Assembly (NCBI GenBank): GCA_036244855.1
Contig: BQKZ01000085.1
Location: forward strand, 25,959-89,958
Length of the DNA stretch: 64,000 nt
Reading direction: 5' to 3'
DNA from: Temnopleurus reevesii
Taxonomy: Eukaryota; Echinodermata; Echinoidea; Temnopleuroida; Temnopleuridae
The translations under genes were made by a program, and so were the position numbers. Positions 51,401 to 61,542 of the stretch are shown in pieces. Position 1 is the stretch's first letter. The number at the start of each line of letters is the position of its first letter. The notes beneath the pieces were generated by a model, which did no database searches, had not been told where the DNA came from, and saw nothing but the letters and a program-made list of their open reading frames with translations.

Positions 51401-54400
51401 AATAGGAGGTGTGAAAGAAAGATATGTATTGAATATTTGTATAAAAGATGGCATGAAAACTACTCAAATCATTGTCACTGTATAGCCACAGTATACGAAT
51501 AATCTAATTTTCATAATTTCTCTTGCAACAAGCGACTACACATTTTCCATAGGAAAATGTATATATGTCTACATGTATTCGTAAACATCTTGCCAGTGTT
51601 ATGAAACGGCCATAACTAACCCTACAAAGCAACATATACAACATAGACAGTAACATCATTTGCTAAATCGTCGCCATCATTCAGTGGCATTCGTATAAAG
51701 ACCAGCAACAAATTTGCTCTTTGAGTGTGCGGTCAACTTTTACTGAACCCTGGATTTCACCCTTGCTCATACAGTCTACCGGCAGTGCTTTTTGATAACA
51801 ATGGATAATGAGCATGATTGCTCCATCTTATTCCGGTCCTCTACAGCTCACATGTAGTACAGTCACCACCTCGTCAAACGGCAATATTTTCCTGTTATTT
51901 GACATACACCTATGAAATGAGTCTATAATCGGCGAATGCGCACTTTCATCAGAAGAATGCATTGGTGAATTGTTCTGATAATTTTCCTGTCGACTGATAA
52001 AAAAAAATTAGGTAATTTCTGTATCCGTTAAGTGTATTTTAAAGCCATTAAGATTTATGAATTTTCGACCCTTCGGCAGTCGAATTTTTTAATATAAGAT
52101 TTCTTTTCGTGATCCTGACCCGTGCAAAAACTGAATTTTATTTTTGTCTTCAAATTTCAAAGGAGGATGAGTGTGGAAGATAAACAATCAAGAAAAAAGT
52201 TAGAGTCGCGAGGGTTTAAAGTGATTTTGAAGGGTTGGAAGTATGACATTTTACCAGGAGTTGACCCGAAATTCCGTGTGTTTCGATGGTAAAACACTTA
52301 TGGGTCTACCATAGGAGACGGCGCGCGCTCTCCGCCGCCTCCTATGGTAGACCCATAAGAGTCTATGAAGCTACTGCGTTCGCGATTGCTTGGAACCGGA
52401 TAACGTCATCACCCGGGCGATACGATTTCTGTAGTCAAATCGCGGCATTAGCCAATCAGAGCGCCGATATCAAAATAATGTGAGGCGATCTCTGACTTGT
52501 CGACAAAATTCCGTGATCCTGACCCGTGCATAATATGAAATTACAAATCTTCTTCACATATCGACACTCTATTAGTTGCAGGTATTTTTCGAATAAAAAA
52601 TGGTGAGAGTCAAGTGAGAAATTAGGGGATTTATCGTCCCTGAATATTTTAGTTCGTTTCTGTTCCGAAGTGAATAATGTTATGCCATAAAGGATGAATT
52701 TATATCACTTTATCATTAAAAAAAATCAAATCCAGAGAAAGATTGGACTTTCAACTGCTAGAAAATGTACCTGTTACAAAGGTTTTATATATATGCGACG
52801 GAATAATAAGGGATCGAACACAAGGGTGCATTGCCTAATTAGCTATTCATGGTCGTCTGTTTCGTGAATACGTGCCCGTTAAATGGGTGCGAATTGGCGA
52901 GTGTTGCGGGTTGATTGCATATCATCTGGTCAATTTGAACTGTTGATGAGCTTTTGAAAGAGACATTGAGATATGGCTATAAAGCAGGGAAACGGTTAGA
53001 ACTAAATGGAAAACATTTTCTGTGTCTTACCTCCTTTTGCGCCATTTAATGTTTTATCCGAGATATTTGACAGATATTACATACATAATATAAAATGCGC
53101 TGATAATGTTATCTGGGATGGTTAATTTCTGATAAAAAGTAATGTCAATTTCGTCACTTACCGACAGCTCAGTTTACAAATTTATTTTATTTCATAAATG
53201 AAATTTAGATGAACATGCGAATAACTAATTATGACTGATGATAATAAAAATGCATTAACGTTTTTATATATTAATTTTGATCTATTTATTTCGAAGAAGT
53301 CTCGATGATTTAGATAGATAGATAGATATATGATTTTATTTGTCCACAATGGGAAATTTGCTTCGTTGGCTTTGACAATACATGAACATTCAAACAAAAG
53401 AAACATTAAAATGATTTTTTTTTCTAATCGTATTTAATAGTTTTATACTGTACTCGTCACAATTTGTATTTTGTTCAAATCTTTGGGATTATGCATCAAC
53501 CCGAATTGCTTTGATAAAATATGATATAATTTTTATTCTAAAACAAGTCAAACATTTCAGTTCAGAATATAGCACGCCTTCAGAGTTCCTAGCATAGCAA
53601 CGGACGCATAGACAATACATCATCGCACAGGGGGCTTGGGAAGGTAAATAGAGCATGGGATCTCCATAATCTGCTTTCGAGGACACCGTAGACAAAGCGG
53701 AGCGAGAGGGAGAAAGCTTCAGTTGAAAAGTTTGTTTACTGTTTGGCGGCTAACTTCAGTGTCAAAAGACGAGGAAGGGAAACGGAAGGACGGGTCGACG
53801 GTCCCAAGGGGAGGAGATGGGGAGAGGGGGAGAGGAGGGGAGGGGTAGATAGTTTGGAAATAAGGGATTGGAGAGGAAGAACATGAATTGGAATACATAC
53901 TCCCTGGAGATGAATTTGAAGTCGAAGAGAAAAATGTTCTATAACATTTGATAATCATTAAACATGAACATTAAACTCAGTTTGTTTGTTGTCTATCAAC
54001 ATCGAGAGCAATTCACTCTAATTGATTGTTCTCTTTCTTAACCCTTTCGACCTCTTAATGACCACTTCATTCACCTCATTCTTAATCCCTAATTTCCTAC
54101 CCTGATTTCCAACTTTTCTCGAAATAACTTCATATTTCCCCCGAACATTGTCCCCAAGGTAGCTCCTTATCTTTATCACGTTTCCAAATCTATGTTCGAC
54201 AACATGAAAGCTTTGGCATAATACTGCTCTTGCTCCTTAGGTTCACGCAACAAACATTGCATTGCAGAATGCCTTGCGAATTAATTATTACGATTAGCAT
54301 CAAATATGATTCTCTTTCCTTTGATGATTGAAACGCGTAATTTCTGATTGACTTCGTCAAAAATCAGCCAACTTGTGAGTACTTAAAGTGATATATCCAG

Positions 54401-57400
54401 GATTATGAACGAAAATAAATATGCACAATATTAACATGCTTCTAAAATAAAGTCGGAAGGTTCAACAACTTAGCAGTCTGTAAATACACATGTTTGGATT
54501 TGTAAAATATTTTGGGGTAGAGTACTATTCCATAACATACAGTTGCAATCGCGGTAAACGACTCTCTGTTCTCGTGTGAAAATGTGTTAATATGCGTTTA
54601 TATGAATTGCATACCTTTTTAACTAAATGACCTAATATGATCCATTTCATACATCACCATTTGAAGAATGTACATATGATATTAGATTTGATTGAGCAAT
54701 AAAGTAAACGTTTAGATTTTCGTAAGCAGGTAAGTTTAATGATAGCTTGAATATGTGTGGAAATATAACGAATCTAACGGGTTGACGTTCAACACATCAC
54801 CTCTGCAATACCTTTCATCATTTCGTTCATATCCTATTAAAGTCATTGATGGGTGTCTAAATCTTGTAATTATAGAGAAAAGTAGAGTTTATTGGAATCT
54901 CATGTCAGCTAGGACAAACATCACACAAACAATTCATTTAGTCCCACGCATGCTTCGACGCGTTGTAACAACGCTACAAACGACGTTCAACATGTACGTG
55001 TGAAAATCGGATCAACTCTTCAAAATATATACCATTATTGATTCGGCTAAATCCTTTGATGATCGCAGCATTTTTGACACTTCAACATTGCCTTTGAAAG
55101 TTTATATTGCCCACTTAAAGTACTATTGCCCATTTCAATGCGTCGATTGTTGGCGGGATAATTACTATCGCCCGGACTTTTGAGTATCCCGCAACCCGCG
55201 GAGAATTCAATTGGCCTTCCTCACTTCGCACCGTTGAGTAACCTCCTAATCCCCGTTAAGCTGCTATTGATACCTGTTAACTGTACCTATCCAATGTCAT
55301 CTGGAATGACTAACGGAGGGAGAATCTCCTAACCTCATTTTAGAGGTCATTATCTTTTGGAAGGATTATTAATCAGAATATGAAAGCTAATCTTTCCATG
55401 ACTCACCAATGCCGTGACCCGGAAGCTTTGACTTCCTCTTGAACCTGGAGGAATGACCTCTGTCCGTCAAGGTAGTTTCATCTTTAATATATACCTTGAA
55501 GGAAAATGTAAGAGCCACGCCTAAATGACACCTCACTTTCACTATGACAAACGTATGGTTCGGGGAAAATTGCTTCGTCATAAATTTGACCCTGCAATAT
55601 TTATCGGAAAATTATTTAAAATATACAGTGTATTTCATTCACAGCTCTGCCAATCTGATATAAATCCTTCCCATTGAAGGAGGACTTTCCTATCTTATAC
55701 TCTTTTTTTTTCACGTGCTCACTGTGATAAATTTTTAGTTCATCGTAATAATCGCTTTTTCTTACAGAGAAGATTTTGAATTCTTCTTCAAATCAATACT
55801 GTATGATCTTATCAGACTTGGAAAATTTAATAGCGATTACTGTAACAGAGTCAGCGTCGGTTTCGTGATGACTCCCCATTACAAAACGGTTTCAATAGTC
55901 TTGGCTGAATTGTAGTCAGAAGTTCAGTCCCTCTTATATCTAGAATTGCATTTGTTAACATAATTTTTTCTCTTTTTAATCAATTCTAAAATGTTATTTT
56001 TCTGTTTCTGTCTCCCGTCCAGGTTGCCGAGAAACTGCCTTTATATACTCGATCACGAGCGCTGCCGTGACGCATTCGGTAGCGAGATCGTGTAGCGAAG
56101 GCACGATCGAGTCGTGTACGTGCGACTACAAGTACCGGGGAGAGAGAGGCAATGACTGGGAGTGGGGAGGCTGCAGCGACAACGCAGAGTTTGGGCACCG
56201 ATTCGGCAAGAAGTTCGTCGACTCCGGGGAGAAAGGCCGCGATCTCAGACACGCCATGAATCTACATAATAACGAAGCAGGAAGAAAAGTAAGATTTCTG
56301 AGGATTATTCTTTCATCTGTCCTGAGGACATTTAAGGCCCGGTCACATATGACCCCGGAAGCAACACAATTTAACACGACTATTTGTTCTGAGGCAGTTA
56401 ACTGTGAATTAACAAAGAGTCGTGTTGAATCGTGTTGCTTCCGGGCCTCTATGTGACCGGGGCCTTACAAATGGGAAACGTTTCATAAGAGAAAGCTGTA
56501 TGATGATAATAAAAATCATAATGATAATGATAATAATGATAATGATAATAATGATAATGATGATAATAATAATAATCATCGTCATCATCATGATATTTTC
56601 TCCAAAAATATTGTACCGTATTAATAACCATTATAATAAAAATGTGAGAAACAATTTGAAAACTATAAGTATTAAAGAGTGAAATAATTAGATAAATCAA
56701 ATAACATTAAATTTTATTCATCATCTTTCTGATGTATAGTTTCCAGTTATATATGTTCGTGAAAACTTTCCATTTATTCAGTAGATTCAATTCACTTCAG
56801 TACAAGGAAATATGGCATAGTATGGTAATAATGAATGAGAAAACAGAGAGAAAATGTATATTAATATTACACAAATAATAAATGGTCATGAAAGTCAAAT
56901 TTGACACTCTAATCAATGCAGTCTTCACTCAGTGTCGTAAAATCTCATTTATGATTTAATCAAAAAGTGGCTGTTAGATCAAAGCGGGAAACACCAAAAA
57001 TTCGAAATTTAATGATTTGAAAACACGGGAGGTCGTAACAGCTACACCCCTTTGCTTCAATATTCTCCTATATCCCTTTTTCTCATTTTACTGCTTTTTC
57101 ATATCGCTACGGTATCTACCAAGAAAAAAGGAAATTAAAATTGAGCTTAAGACTATTTTACTGAAATGAGAGGCAATTTGGCAAACTTAGAATATAAAAA
57201 GCAGCCAGATTTATCTACAAAGGCGAACCCATTTCACAATTTGACAGTGTTTACTGAGCGGTTATTGAGTTGTGGAGAAAAGGGGAACTAGTTAAAGTAA
57301 ATGGTCCCGCTTTTGAAATGAAAATGCTCTTAAAATGGTGCTTCTTTTCACCCGTTTCTCCTTCGCGAGATCGTAAAATCCCTCAGAAGTCTGTGTTCAT

Positions 57401-58537
57401 GCCGCCTTAGCTTTCTCAATGGTCAGATGCCTTGGTGTGTTATTGATGATGGGAACCGCATCTTATTATGATGACGTTCTTAACCATCATGATCTCACGC
57501 TCAATGTGATTATGTCATCATCTTAAAATCACTACCAGTGCGACAACCTATACGTAAAAAAGCTAATAAAAGCAATTAACAATGAACGAATAAAATGGAA
57601 TACATATGACTTATGAAAGCTAAACTGAAAACTCAGCTTATACTTAAAAACTCAAAATTGAGTTTATACAGAGGTGTATGTGAAAAAAGTTAATGAATAA
57701 ATAAAGAAAATAAATCAGACGGATAAAAAAACAAATGAACTGATCAACCATTACATGTATTGTGAGAGAAATAAGCAATTAAATAGTTAAATGAATGTGT
57801 AAACTATAGATCGGTGAATGAATTTATCTGCCCAATTACCTTTCTCACTCATGTATTTTTGAAGTAATCTGATGTAATTTTTAAATTATTAACTGATATG
57901 GGAATGGTGGTACTTTTCCTTCATTATGTTCTTTCATCCCGTGATAATTTTCATTATTTTGAATTTTGAAATATAATGTTCATTCCTTTACTGTTTACTG
58001 GACAATGATAATAATGGATTTCTCTTTTTATTTTACTTTCATCTTCCACAGACCGTATCAAGCGAGATGCGACGAGAGTGTAAATGCCACGGGATGTCGG
58101 GGAGCTGTACGATACAGACGTGTTGGATGAGACTACCAACTTTCCGGACAGTCGGCGAGCTCATGAAAGACCGCTTCGACGGCGCGTCTCGAGTCACGAT
58201 GCGGAACGACGGCAACCCGACCGACCGCGAGATCGAATCAAGCTTCGTGCCTTACAATCCGTCACATAAACAACCAGCATCGCGCGATCTCGTGTACTTC
58301 GAGAACTCGCCCGATTTCTGCGAGCGGAACGATAAATTCGGGACGCCCGGGACGAGAGGGCGGGAGTGCAACGCGACGTCCCTTGGAGTGGACGGGTGCG
58401 ATCTTATGTGCTGTGGAAGGGGTTCAACAACAACTGAAATCAAAGTAAAAGAAAGGTGCAGTTGCACCTTTCATTGGTGTTGTAAAGTAAAGTGTGAAGA
58501 GTGTACATCGTACAGGACCGTGCATAGGTGTTTGTAG
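21785..58537 (+). CDS. Wnt1: Wnt1 secreted signalling ligand, four coding exons (21785-21876, 40500-40765, 56023-56288, 58052-58537)
   Basis: The four exons join in frame into 1110 coding bases (369 residues plus TAG). Wnt1 is a secreted, lipid-modified ligand that acts through Frizzled and LRP5/6 in beta-catenin signalling. Seen in the sequence: a hydrophobic signal peptide at about residues 1-19, the Trp-Trp pair after it, RRWNCPT in exon 2, GCRETAF and [11 protein letters not shown] in exon 3, CHGMSGSC in exon 4 with the serine at residue 224 (the position acylated by Porcupine in WNT1), DRFDGASRV, and a cysteine-rich C-terminus with FHWCC. There are 23 cysteines, as expected for a Wnt. 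Intron phases are 2, 1 and 0, all with GT..AG borders. [11 protein letters not shown], the N-terminal WW block and the overall length point to Wnt1 rather than another subfamily. A second copy of exon 1 lies upstream at 7535-7626, so which first exon is used is not settled by sequence alone. Confidence 0.95.
24362..24428. repeat. CTA trinucleotide microsatellite
   Basis: About 67 bases of nearly pure CTA repeat with one CTT interruption. Confidence 0.95.
26494..26505. repeat. Poly-C run in a pyrimidine-rich tract
   Basis: A run of about 12 C inside a strongly C/T-biased plus strand, roughly 26400-26880. The long open frames there follow from the biased composition. Confidence 0.8.
27446..27757. 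mobile_element. Foldback element with about 70-bp inverted ends
   Basis: A 312-bp element. The left arm starts GGCCCGTATTCCGATAGCG and runs through GTTTAAGTTAACC, CTGTGGTTTAAGTATGG and GCCAAAA. The right arm is the inverse, ending TATCAGAATACGGGCC. Both sides are flanked by AGT, a possible 3-bp target duplication. No ORF. It looks like a MITE; a three-base duplication would suit a PIF/Harbinger-like origin, but that is inference. Confidence 0.8.
28800..28869. repeat. ATAC tetranucleotide microsatellite
   Basis: About 70 bases of ATAC repeat with two interruptions. Confidence 0.95.
30590..30720. repeat. Dispersed repeat fragment, member 1
   Basis: It shares GATTTTGCTCAAATTTT and nearby strings (CTTTTGAAC upstream, TTCTTCATT and TTCCCCTT downstream) in the same order with 62860-62990. 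This is a diverged, short repeat with no coding capacity. Confidence 0.5.
32372..32549. mobile_element. Foldback element with about 38-bp imperfect inverted ends
   Basis: A 178-bp element. The left arm starts TAACACGATATAAAGTATTT and continues CGAAAAATTAAGTCGAAC. The right arm is GTTCGACTTAATTTTTCG and ends ATATCGTGTTA. TTAAG occurs at both outer edges and might be a target duplication overlapping the end. The centre has no ORF. Confidence 0.75.
34768..34990. other. GC-rich island in intron 1, function unknown
   Basis: About 220 bases with many CpG dinucleotides, in strong contrast to the AT-rich surroundings. Open frames cross it on both strands (34604-35005 plus, 34749-34952 minus), but neither product is recognisable. 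It could be a regulatory CpG-rich element, an unrecognised exon or a fragment of a mobile element. Confidence 0.4.
39287..39541. repeat. GAT trinucleotide microsatellite, about 255 bp
   Basis: A long imperfect GAT repeat with GAA, GAG, AAT and GGT interruptions, about 1 kb before exon 2. It is open in several frames and would read as poly-Asp, poly-Met, poly-Ser or poly-His depending on frame and strand, which is an effect of the repeat. Confidence 0.95.
40078..40230. mobile_element. Imperfect foldback element just before exon 2
   Basis: The left end (TTCACCAAGTTAAGGAAGAC, then TTTAAGAA) and the right end (TTCTTAAAGTCTTTCTTATC, then TGGGTGAA) are inverted over 28 bases with a few mismatches. 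It spans 153 bp with no ORF. It is probably a degraded MITE. Confidence 0.5.
40500..40765 (+). CDS. Wnt1: Wnt1 coding exon 2
   Basis: This exon encodes residues 31 to 119 plus one base of codon 120. The acceptor is a pyrimidine-rich tract ending TCTTTACAG at 40499, and the donor is GTAAGT at 40766. It carries the N-terminal Wnt region with KRQRRL, AECRFQ and RRWNCPT, and ends LFGKILNSG, directly comparable to the LFGKIVNRG of vertebrate WNT1. The ATG inside the exon at 40522 is an internal methionine, because the reading frame stays open back to the acceptor and joins exon 1 in phase. It contains two cysteines, both in conserved Wnt positions. Confidence 0.96.
41136..41162. promoter_or_regulatory. 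Two CRE palindromes 19 bp apart
   Basis: TGACGTCA occurs at 41136-41143 and again at 41155-41162. This octamer is the consensus site of CREB/ATF bZIP factors. The pair lies about 370 bases into intron 2. Use as an enhancer is inference. Confidence 0.4.
43099..43167. repeat. Short imperfect inverted repeat
   Basis: ATCAGACCGTATATT and AAATATACGGCCTGAT form inverted arms of about 15 bases in a 69-bp hairpin. It could be a remnant element. Confidence 0.4.
43300..43362. repeat. ATT/ATC-type microsatellite
   Basis: Imperfect runs of ATT, ATC and GTT triplets. Confidence 0.8.
43565..43582. repeat. Poly-G run
   Basis: Two G runs separated by one T, next to a T-rich stretch. Confidence 0.85.
44424..44467. 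promoter_or_regulatory. Candidate composite regulatory site
   Basis: AAAATGGCGCCATT (a YY1-like core in a palindrome) is followed within about 30 bases by TCACGTGACC, an E-box palindrome. A similar combination occurs at 58905-58965. Motif evidence only. Confidence 0.25.
48216..48530 (+). repeat. Diverged tandem duplication, unit about 145-165 bp
   Basis: TTCGGAATAACGA at 48216 recurs as TTCGGAATAATGA at 48361. TTCGAAGGCTTTCAACGAT, CTCGGTC and TATGGAGCTGGGG-type strings recur in the same order about 164 bases apart. The changing offset shows indels between the units. Confidence 0.7.
49110..49360. mobile_element. Short TIR element, about 250 bp
   Basis: The left end AGGCCTCAGGGTGCTACAA and the right end TTGTAGCACCCCGGGCCT are inverted over about 18 bases with two differences. 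Inside, the theme TTGCCCG/CGGGCAA appears several times on both strands. No ORF. The superfamily is not assigned. Confidence 0.6.
50720..50770. repeat. GAAT tetranucleotide microsatellite
   Basis: About 51 bases of GAAT repeat followed by GACTTTATTACCAATC. A tetranucleotide run next to such a sequence resembles the 3' tail of a non-LTR retroposon on the minus strand, but this is tentative. Confidence 0.85.
52108..52530. mobile_element. 385-bp segment bounded by 19-bp direct repeats, with a central hairpin
   Basis: CGTGATCCTGACCCGTGCA occurs exactly at 52108-52126 and 52512-52530. Near the middle of the enclosed segment, 52297-52317 and 52339-52359 are perfect 21-bp inverted repeats (CTTATGGGTCTACCATAGGA and its inverse) around a GC-rich 21-base loop. 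The direct repeats could be a long target duplication or part of a compound repeat. No ORF product is recognised. Confidence 0.55.
53311..53400 (-). mobile_element. Possible truncated non-LTR retroposon 3' end with GATA tail
   Basis: A short GATA run leads into ATTTTATTTGTCCACAATGG and GGGAAATTTGC. On the minus strand this reads as a retroposon 3' end with a tetranucleotide tail, an arrangement known for several LINE families. No reverse transcriptase is visible. Confidence 0.35.
56023..56288 (+). CDS. Wnt1: Wnt1 coding exon 3
   Basis: This exon completes Gly120 and encodes residues up to Lys208. The acceptor is CCCGTCCAG at 56022 and the donor is GTAAGA at 56289 (phase 0). It starts [20 protein letters not shown] and contains [36 protein letters not shown] and [10 protein letters not shown], the most conserved central part of Wnt proteins. 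The [11 protein letters not shown] string is characteristic of the Wnt1 subfamily. The exon is visibly richer in G+C than the introns around it. A 131-bp palindromic element begins 46 bases after its end. Confidence 0.97.
56335..56465. mobile_element. Palindromic MITE, family 1, copy 3 (in Wnt1 intron 3)
   Basis: A 131-bp element starting AGGCCCGGTCACATATGACC and ending ATGTGACCGGGGCCT, with TA on both sides (56333-56334 and 56466-56467). The internal AAGCAACAC and GTGTTGCTT arms match the other copies. The arms have drifted more from each other than in copy 2, which suggests an older insertion. It starts 46 bases after the exon 3 donor. Confidence 0.85.
56500..56592. repeat. ATAATG-type microsatellite
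   Basis: Imperfect AATGAT and AATAAT units, ending in CATCATCATC, about 35 bases after the MITE. Confidence 0.85.
58052..58537 (+). CDS. Wnt1: Wnt1 terminal coding exon 4
   Basis: This exon encodes residues 209-369 and the TAG stop. The acceptor is ATCTTCCACAG ending at 58051. It begins [19 protein letters not shown], giving the acylated-serine hairpin with Ser224, then [19 protein letters not shown] and a spacer, then [34 protein letters not shown] and [11 protein letters not shown], ending HRCL. The only N-glycosylation sequon I find in the whole protein is N315-A-T. The sequon of vertebrate WNT1 within ERCNCTFHWCC is absent because Ser345 replaces the Asn. The length and C-terminus are full, with no frameshift or internal stop. 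Confidence 0.97.
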   Translation, partial: TVSSEMRRECKCHGMSGSCTIQTCWMRLPTFRTVGELMKDRFDGASRVTMRNDGNPTDREIESSFVPYNPSHKQPASRDLVYFENSPDFCERNDKFGTPGTRGRECNATSLGVDGCDLMCCGRGSTTTEIKVKERCSCTFHWCCKVKCEECTSYRTVHRCL

Positions 58538-58670
58538 TCAAGGCAACCACGCCTGGAATCCATGTTGGTGTTCCAGGCTCGATCAAAGACTTGACGACGA
58601 ATCGATGGACCTCTTTTGCAGCGGAATCTCATTTTAAAGAAAGTGCATTCTCAATAAATTAAATCTCGTG
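58538..58670 (+). other. Candidate Wnt1 3' UTR with AATAAA
   Basis: Sequence after the TAG includes AATAAA at 58653-58658, about 115 bases beyond the stop. AATAAA is frequent by chance in AT-rich DNA, so the real polyadenylation site may be further on. Confidence 0.3.
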
Positions 58671-58904
58671 AATACGTGGACACGTGGACATATCCTGGCA
58701 CGTCATGAAGATTTTCGCGTCCATCTAAAGCCTGAAATACACGATTTTCATACAAAATCGACGAAGTCTTACAACAGTGAAGTATAGACATTTCACAAGG
58801 AAATTAAACGAATGAGGTTTACAAATGCCTATCAATGAGACGCAAATTATACGTTTGGAGCCGACCATTGACATACGAAAGACAGAAGTATTTTGACATC
58901 ACCA

Positions 58905-58965
58905 TGTGGCGCGCGCCACAAAAATGGCGACCTCGGATTGGCTACAAGTGCCAGTCACGTGACAC
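58905..58965. promoter_or_regulatory. Candidate promoter-like motif cluster downstream of Wnt1
   Basis: A 16-bp palindrome TGTGGCGCGCGCCACA (58905-58920) is followed by AAAATGGCG (YY1-like), GATTGG (inverted CCAAT) and CACGTGAC within about 45 bases. The cluster stands out in AT-rich DNA. It could be a promoter of an unseen gene or an enhancer. No coding exon is recognised on either side apart from Wnt1. Confidence 0.3.
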
Positions 58966-61542
58966 GACTGTGGTTTTTTTACGATAAAACGTTAGGAAGC
59001 TTCGTCACATAAACCCTTCTCTCAATTCTCCTTTAAAATTCTGCTGTGGATTGATGGAGCCAATTGTTTATAATTGCATGACAATGTATATCTGAGATAG
59101 TTATTATTTATGATAAATTTGTTTGCATATTTGAATCGCTTCCAAGTTTGTGTGAGCACCTGTGTAAATGTATAGGTCTACACACAGAAAAAACGTGGAC
59201 GGTGAATAGGTTCAAGTATATTGTATGTGGTACTACAGTACTAAGAAATAGAAACATTAGTGTTATGGGTGGGTGAAATCGTACATCTAAATTTCTTACA
59301 CAAAATAAGTGTAATATAATGATTAATGGAACTCTTTAATGTAACTTTCAAAACTACATAATATGATGGACATTTCAACTCAATTGACACCGTTTTATGC
59401 GAATTGAAGCATATTTATCTATGGAGAACAAATTTTAGGGGCTTAGTATTGTCTCAATAATTTATTGTCAATTAGTGCGATGAAAATAATTTCATTTATT
59501 GCGATCTAATCATCAATTTGCCATGTTGGTAAATATTGATTGATATTCCCCCATGTGTGTTTTAGACCTTGATATAACCACTTAAAGGAGATGAAAATCT
59601 TTGTATACAGTCAATTCCTTGTTATTCCATTCTAAAGATGATATGGGATACCAAATGGATCGATCGTTTACAGGCGATATTAGATTACATTCGTTTCGTA
59701 ATTGCTATGCATTTCAATTTTTGAAATCATTTCATTATTTTTTATACATTGAACGTTAAAAAATCTAAATGTGTGCGAAAACAAATTAATTATTGTTGCT
59801 TACAGTATTATAACGTAATCATTTTGTAGAAAATATAGCTGTAAAGATTATTTATATTTTCCTCAAACACAAGCGATTTGCCAAATATTTTGCATTTCAT
59901 GAAGATGTGAGATTGTCCGATGATCTCAATGAAGTCATCTTGAATTATGTAGCTTTTAACAACGGTGGCACATATTATAATCTTTCTGTATTCATTTTTG
60001 CAAATCAATATGATTCATGAAAAAGTGATGATCTTCTTACACGTATCCTAATTAATGTTAATTTATTTATTTCTGGTTTTACATGAATGTGCCAAGCAAG
60101 ATCTAATGATAAATTTCATTCGAGCCCTTTTTTTTCTACTGTTAATGATATCTGCGACCGTGTGATCCATGCATGTGACATTATGTTGCATGATATTGTG
60201 TGCTTCCCATCTCTTTGAAAATGGCAGAGAAGTAAGTGGACAAAATGTTTAAAAACTCATTAAAACTTTCACGATAGCAGAAAAAGAACAATTTGACAAA
60301 ATGAAAAAAACAAAAACATTTACTCCTTCACGATAAATTTCATCAAGAAAGGATGATGTTCAGTGAATTCCACATCATTCACGTGAGCGGTGTTTTGCCA
60401 AGTTGTTTTAAAGTTAAGAACCATTTTAAGAAAGACCGAAGTTTATTCTTTAGTGTTCTATAATAACATGTAAGAAATTTGAGGATGATTATTTCAAGTA
60501 TTTTAGCGTTTTTTAAGTTTGAATGTCGCAACCAAAGGCCAACCAGCCGTTACCCCTACGGACCAACAGCAGAGTCGATATGCTGTTTTTTTCTTCATTT
60601 TTTGATCGATTATATTAAAAAAAAAAACAATTATCCTCGAATTCTTAATTCGATAACTACATTATTATAATGACTTTATTGTGGCGCACGAAGTTATCAA
60701 TAACCAGGAGCGCCAACTCTCCCAAAACTAATCTTTGCCTTAAAAGTAGTTCATAACTTGGTGAAACATCGATCTGCACTCCATGTGTGACATACATAAT
60801 AATGGCAGGGGAGGAATTTGTCTTGTCCTCTGCACCATTTGTTCACGATGGAAGTTTTATTATTATATCATCATCACTTTTTTGTAAGCACTCTGTGTCC
60901 GCCGTACAATGATTTAACTTTCAGTCCATGTACAATTATTTCAGATTGATTTATAAGTTGTTTTTTTTTTCATTTGATTTAGGGAAGCCTAATTATCAAC
61001 ATGTGATAATGATAAATGATGCTAATTTGCTGAACAGTATTCAAAACGTCCCAGTAGGAACAAGCCAAAAGATGAAATAATTATCAAATGATTATACCTT
61101 ATTCGTGTTGAAATGTATTCAAAATGTGAATATTTTATATTGTATTATGGATTGTAAAGTTTACACGTGGCTGACAAGTTGAAGTTGGATATATATTTTC
61201 GTAAAGAGTTCTTTTTATATTTGTCTTACCGTTTGCTCAATTTGTTTTCTTATCATCAATGACCATATGTTGATAGGAAAACAAAGTGAAAGAAAACGTC
61301 AGATTTATGTACTGTGTGCAAGTTTATTAAACCAATATGATATAAAGTGCTGAAAATATTGTAAATATTTGTATGAAAAAAATAAACCACTTGCCGGTTT
61401 GTGAAGCATTAAAACATGCGATTGAATACTAACAAAATGAAATGTGTCATTTATTATATGAACATTTGGTGAACGTAAAATCTTTATCATGAAGTAAGGA
61501 GAAAGGCATATATGTGTGAAGAGATAAAGTAAAGGCTAACGA

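Larger units (their letters stand above)
40766..56022. other. Wnt1 intron 2: no further gene recognised
   Basis: 15.3 kb. It holds a pair of CRE-type octamers, several GC-richer patches (about 46300-46480, 47600-47800, 50140-50300, 50640-50710), a diverged tandem repeat at about 48216-48530, a TIR element at 49110-49360, a hairpin-bearing segment at 52108-52530 and microsatellites. Open frames such as 45349-45771 and 46227-46580 have no recognisable domain. Confidence 0.7.
56289..58051. other. Wnt1 intron 3
   Basis: 1763 bases with a GTAAG donor and CCACAG acceptor. It contains the family 1 MITE (56335-56465) and an AAT/ATG microsatellite. The rest is AT-rich with no recognised feature. Confidence 0.85.
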
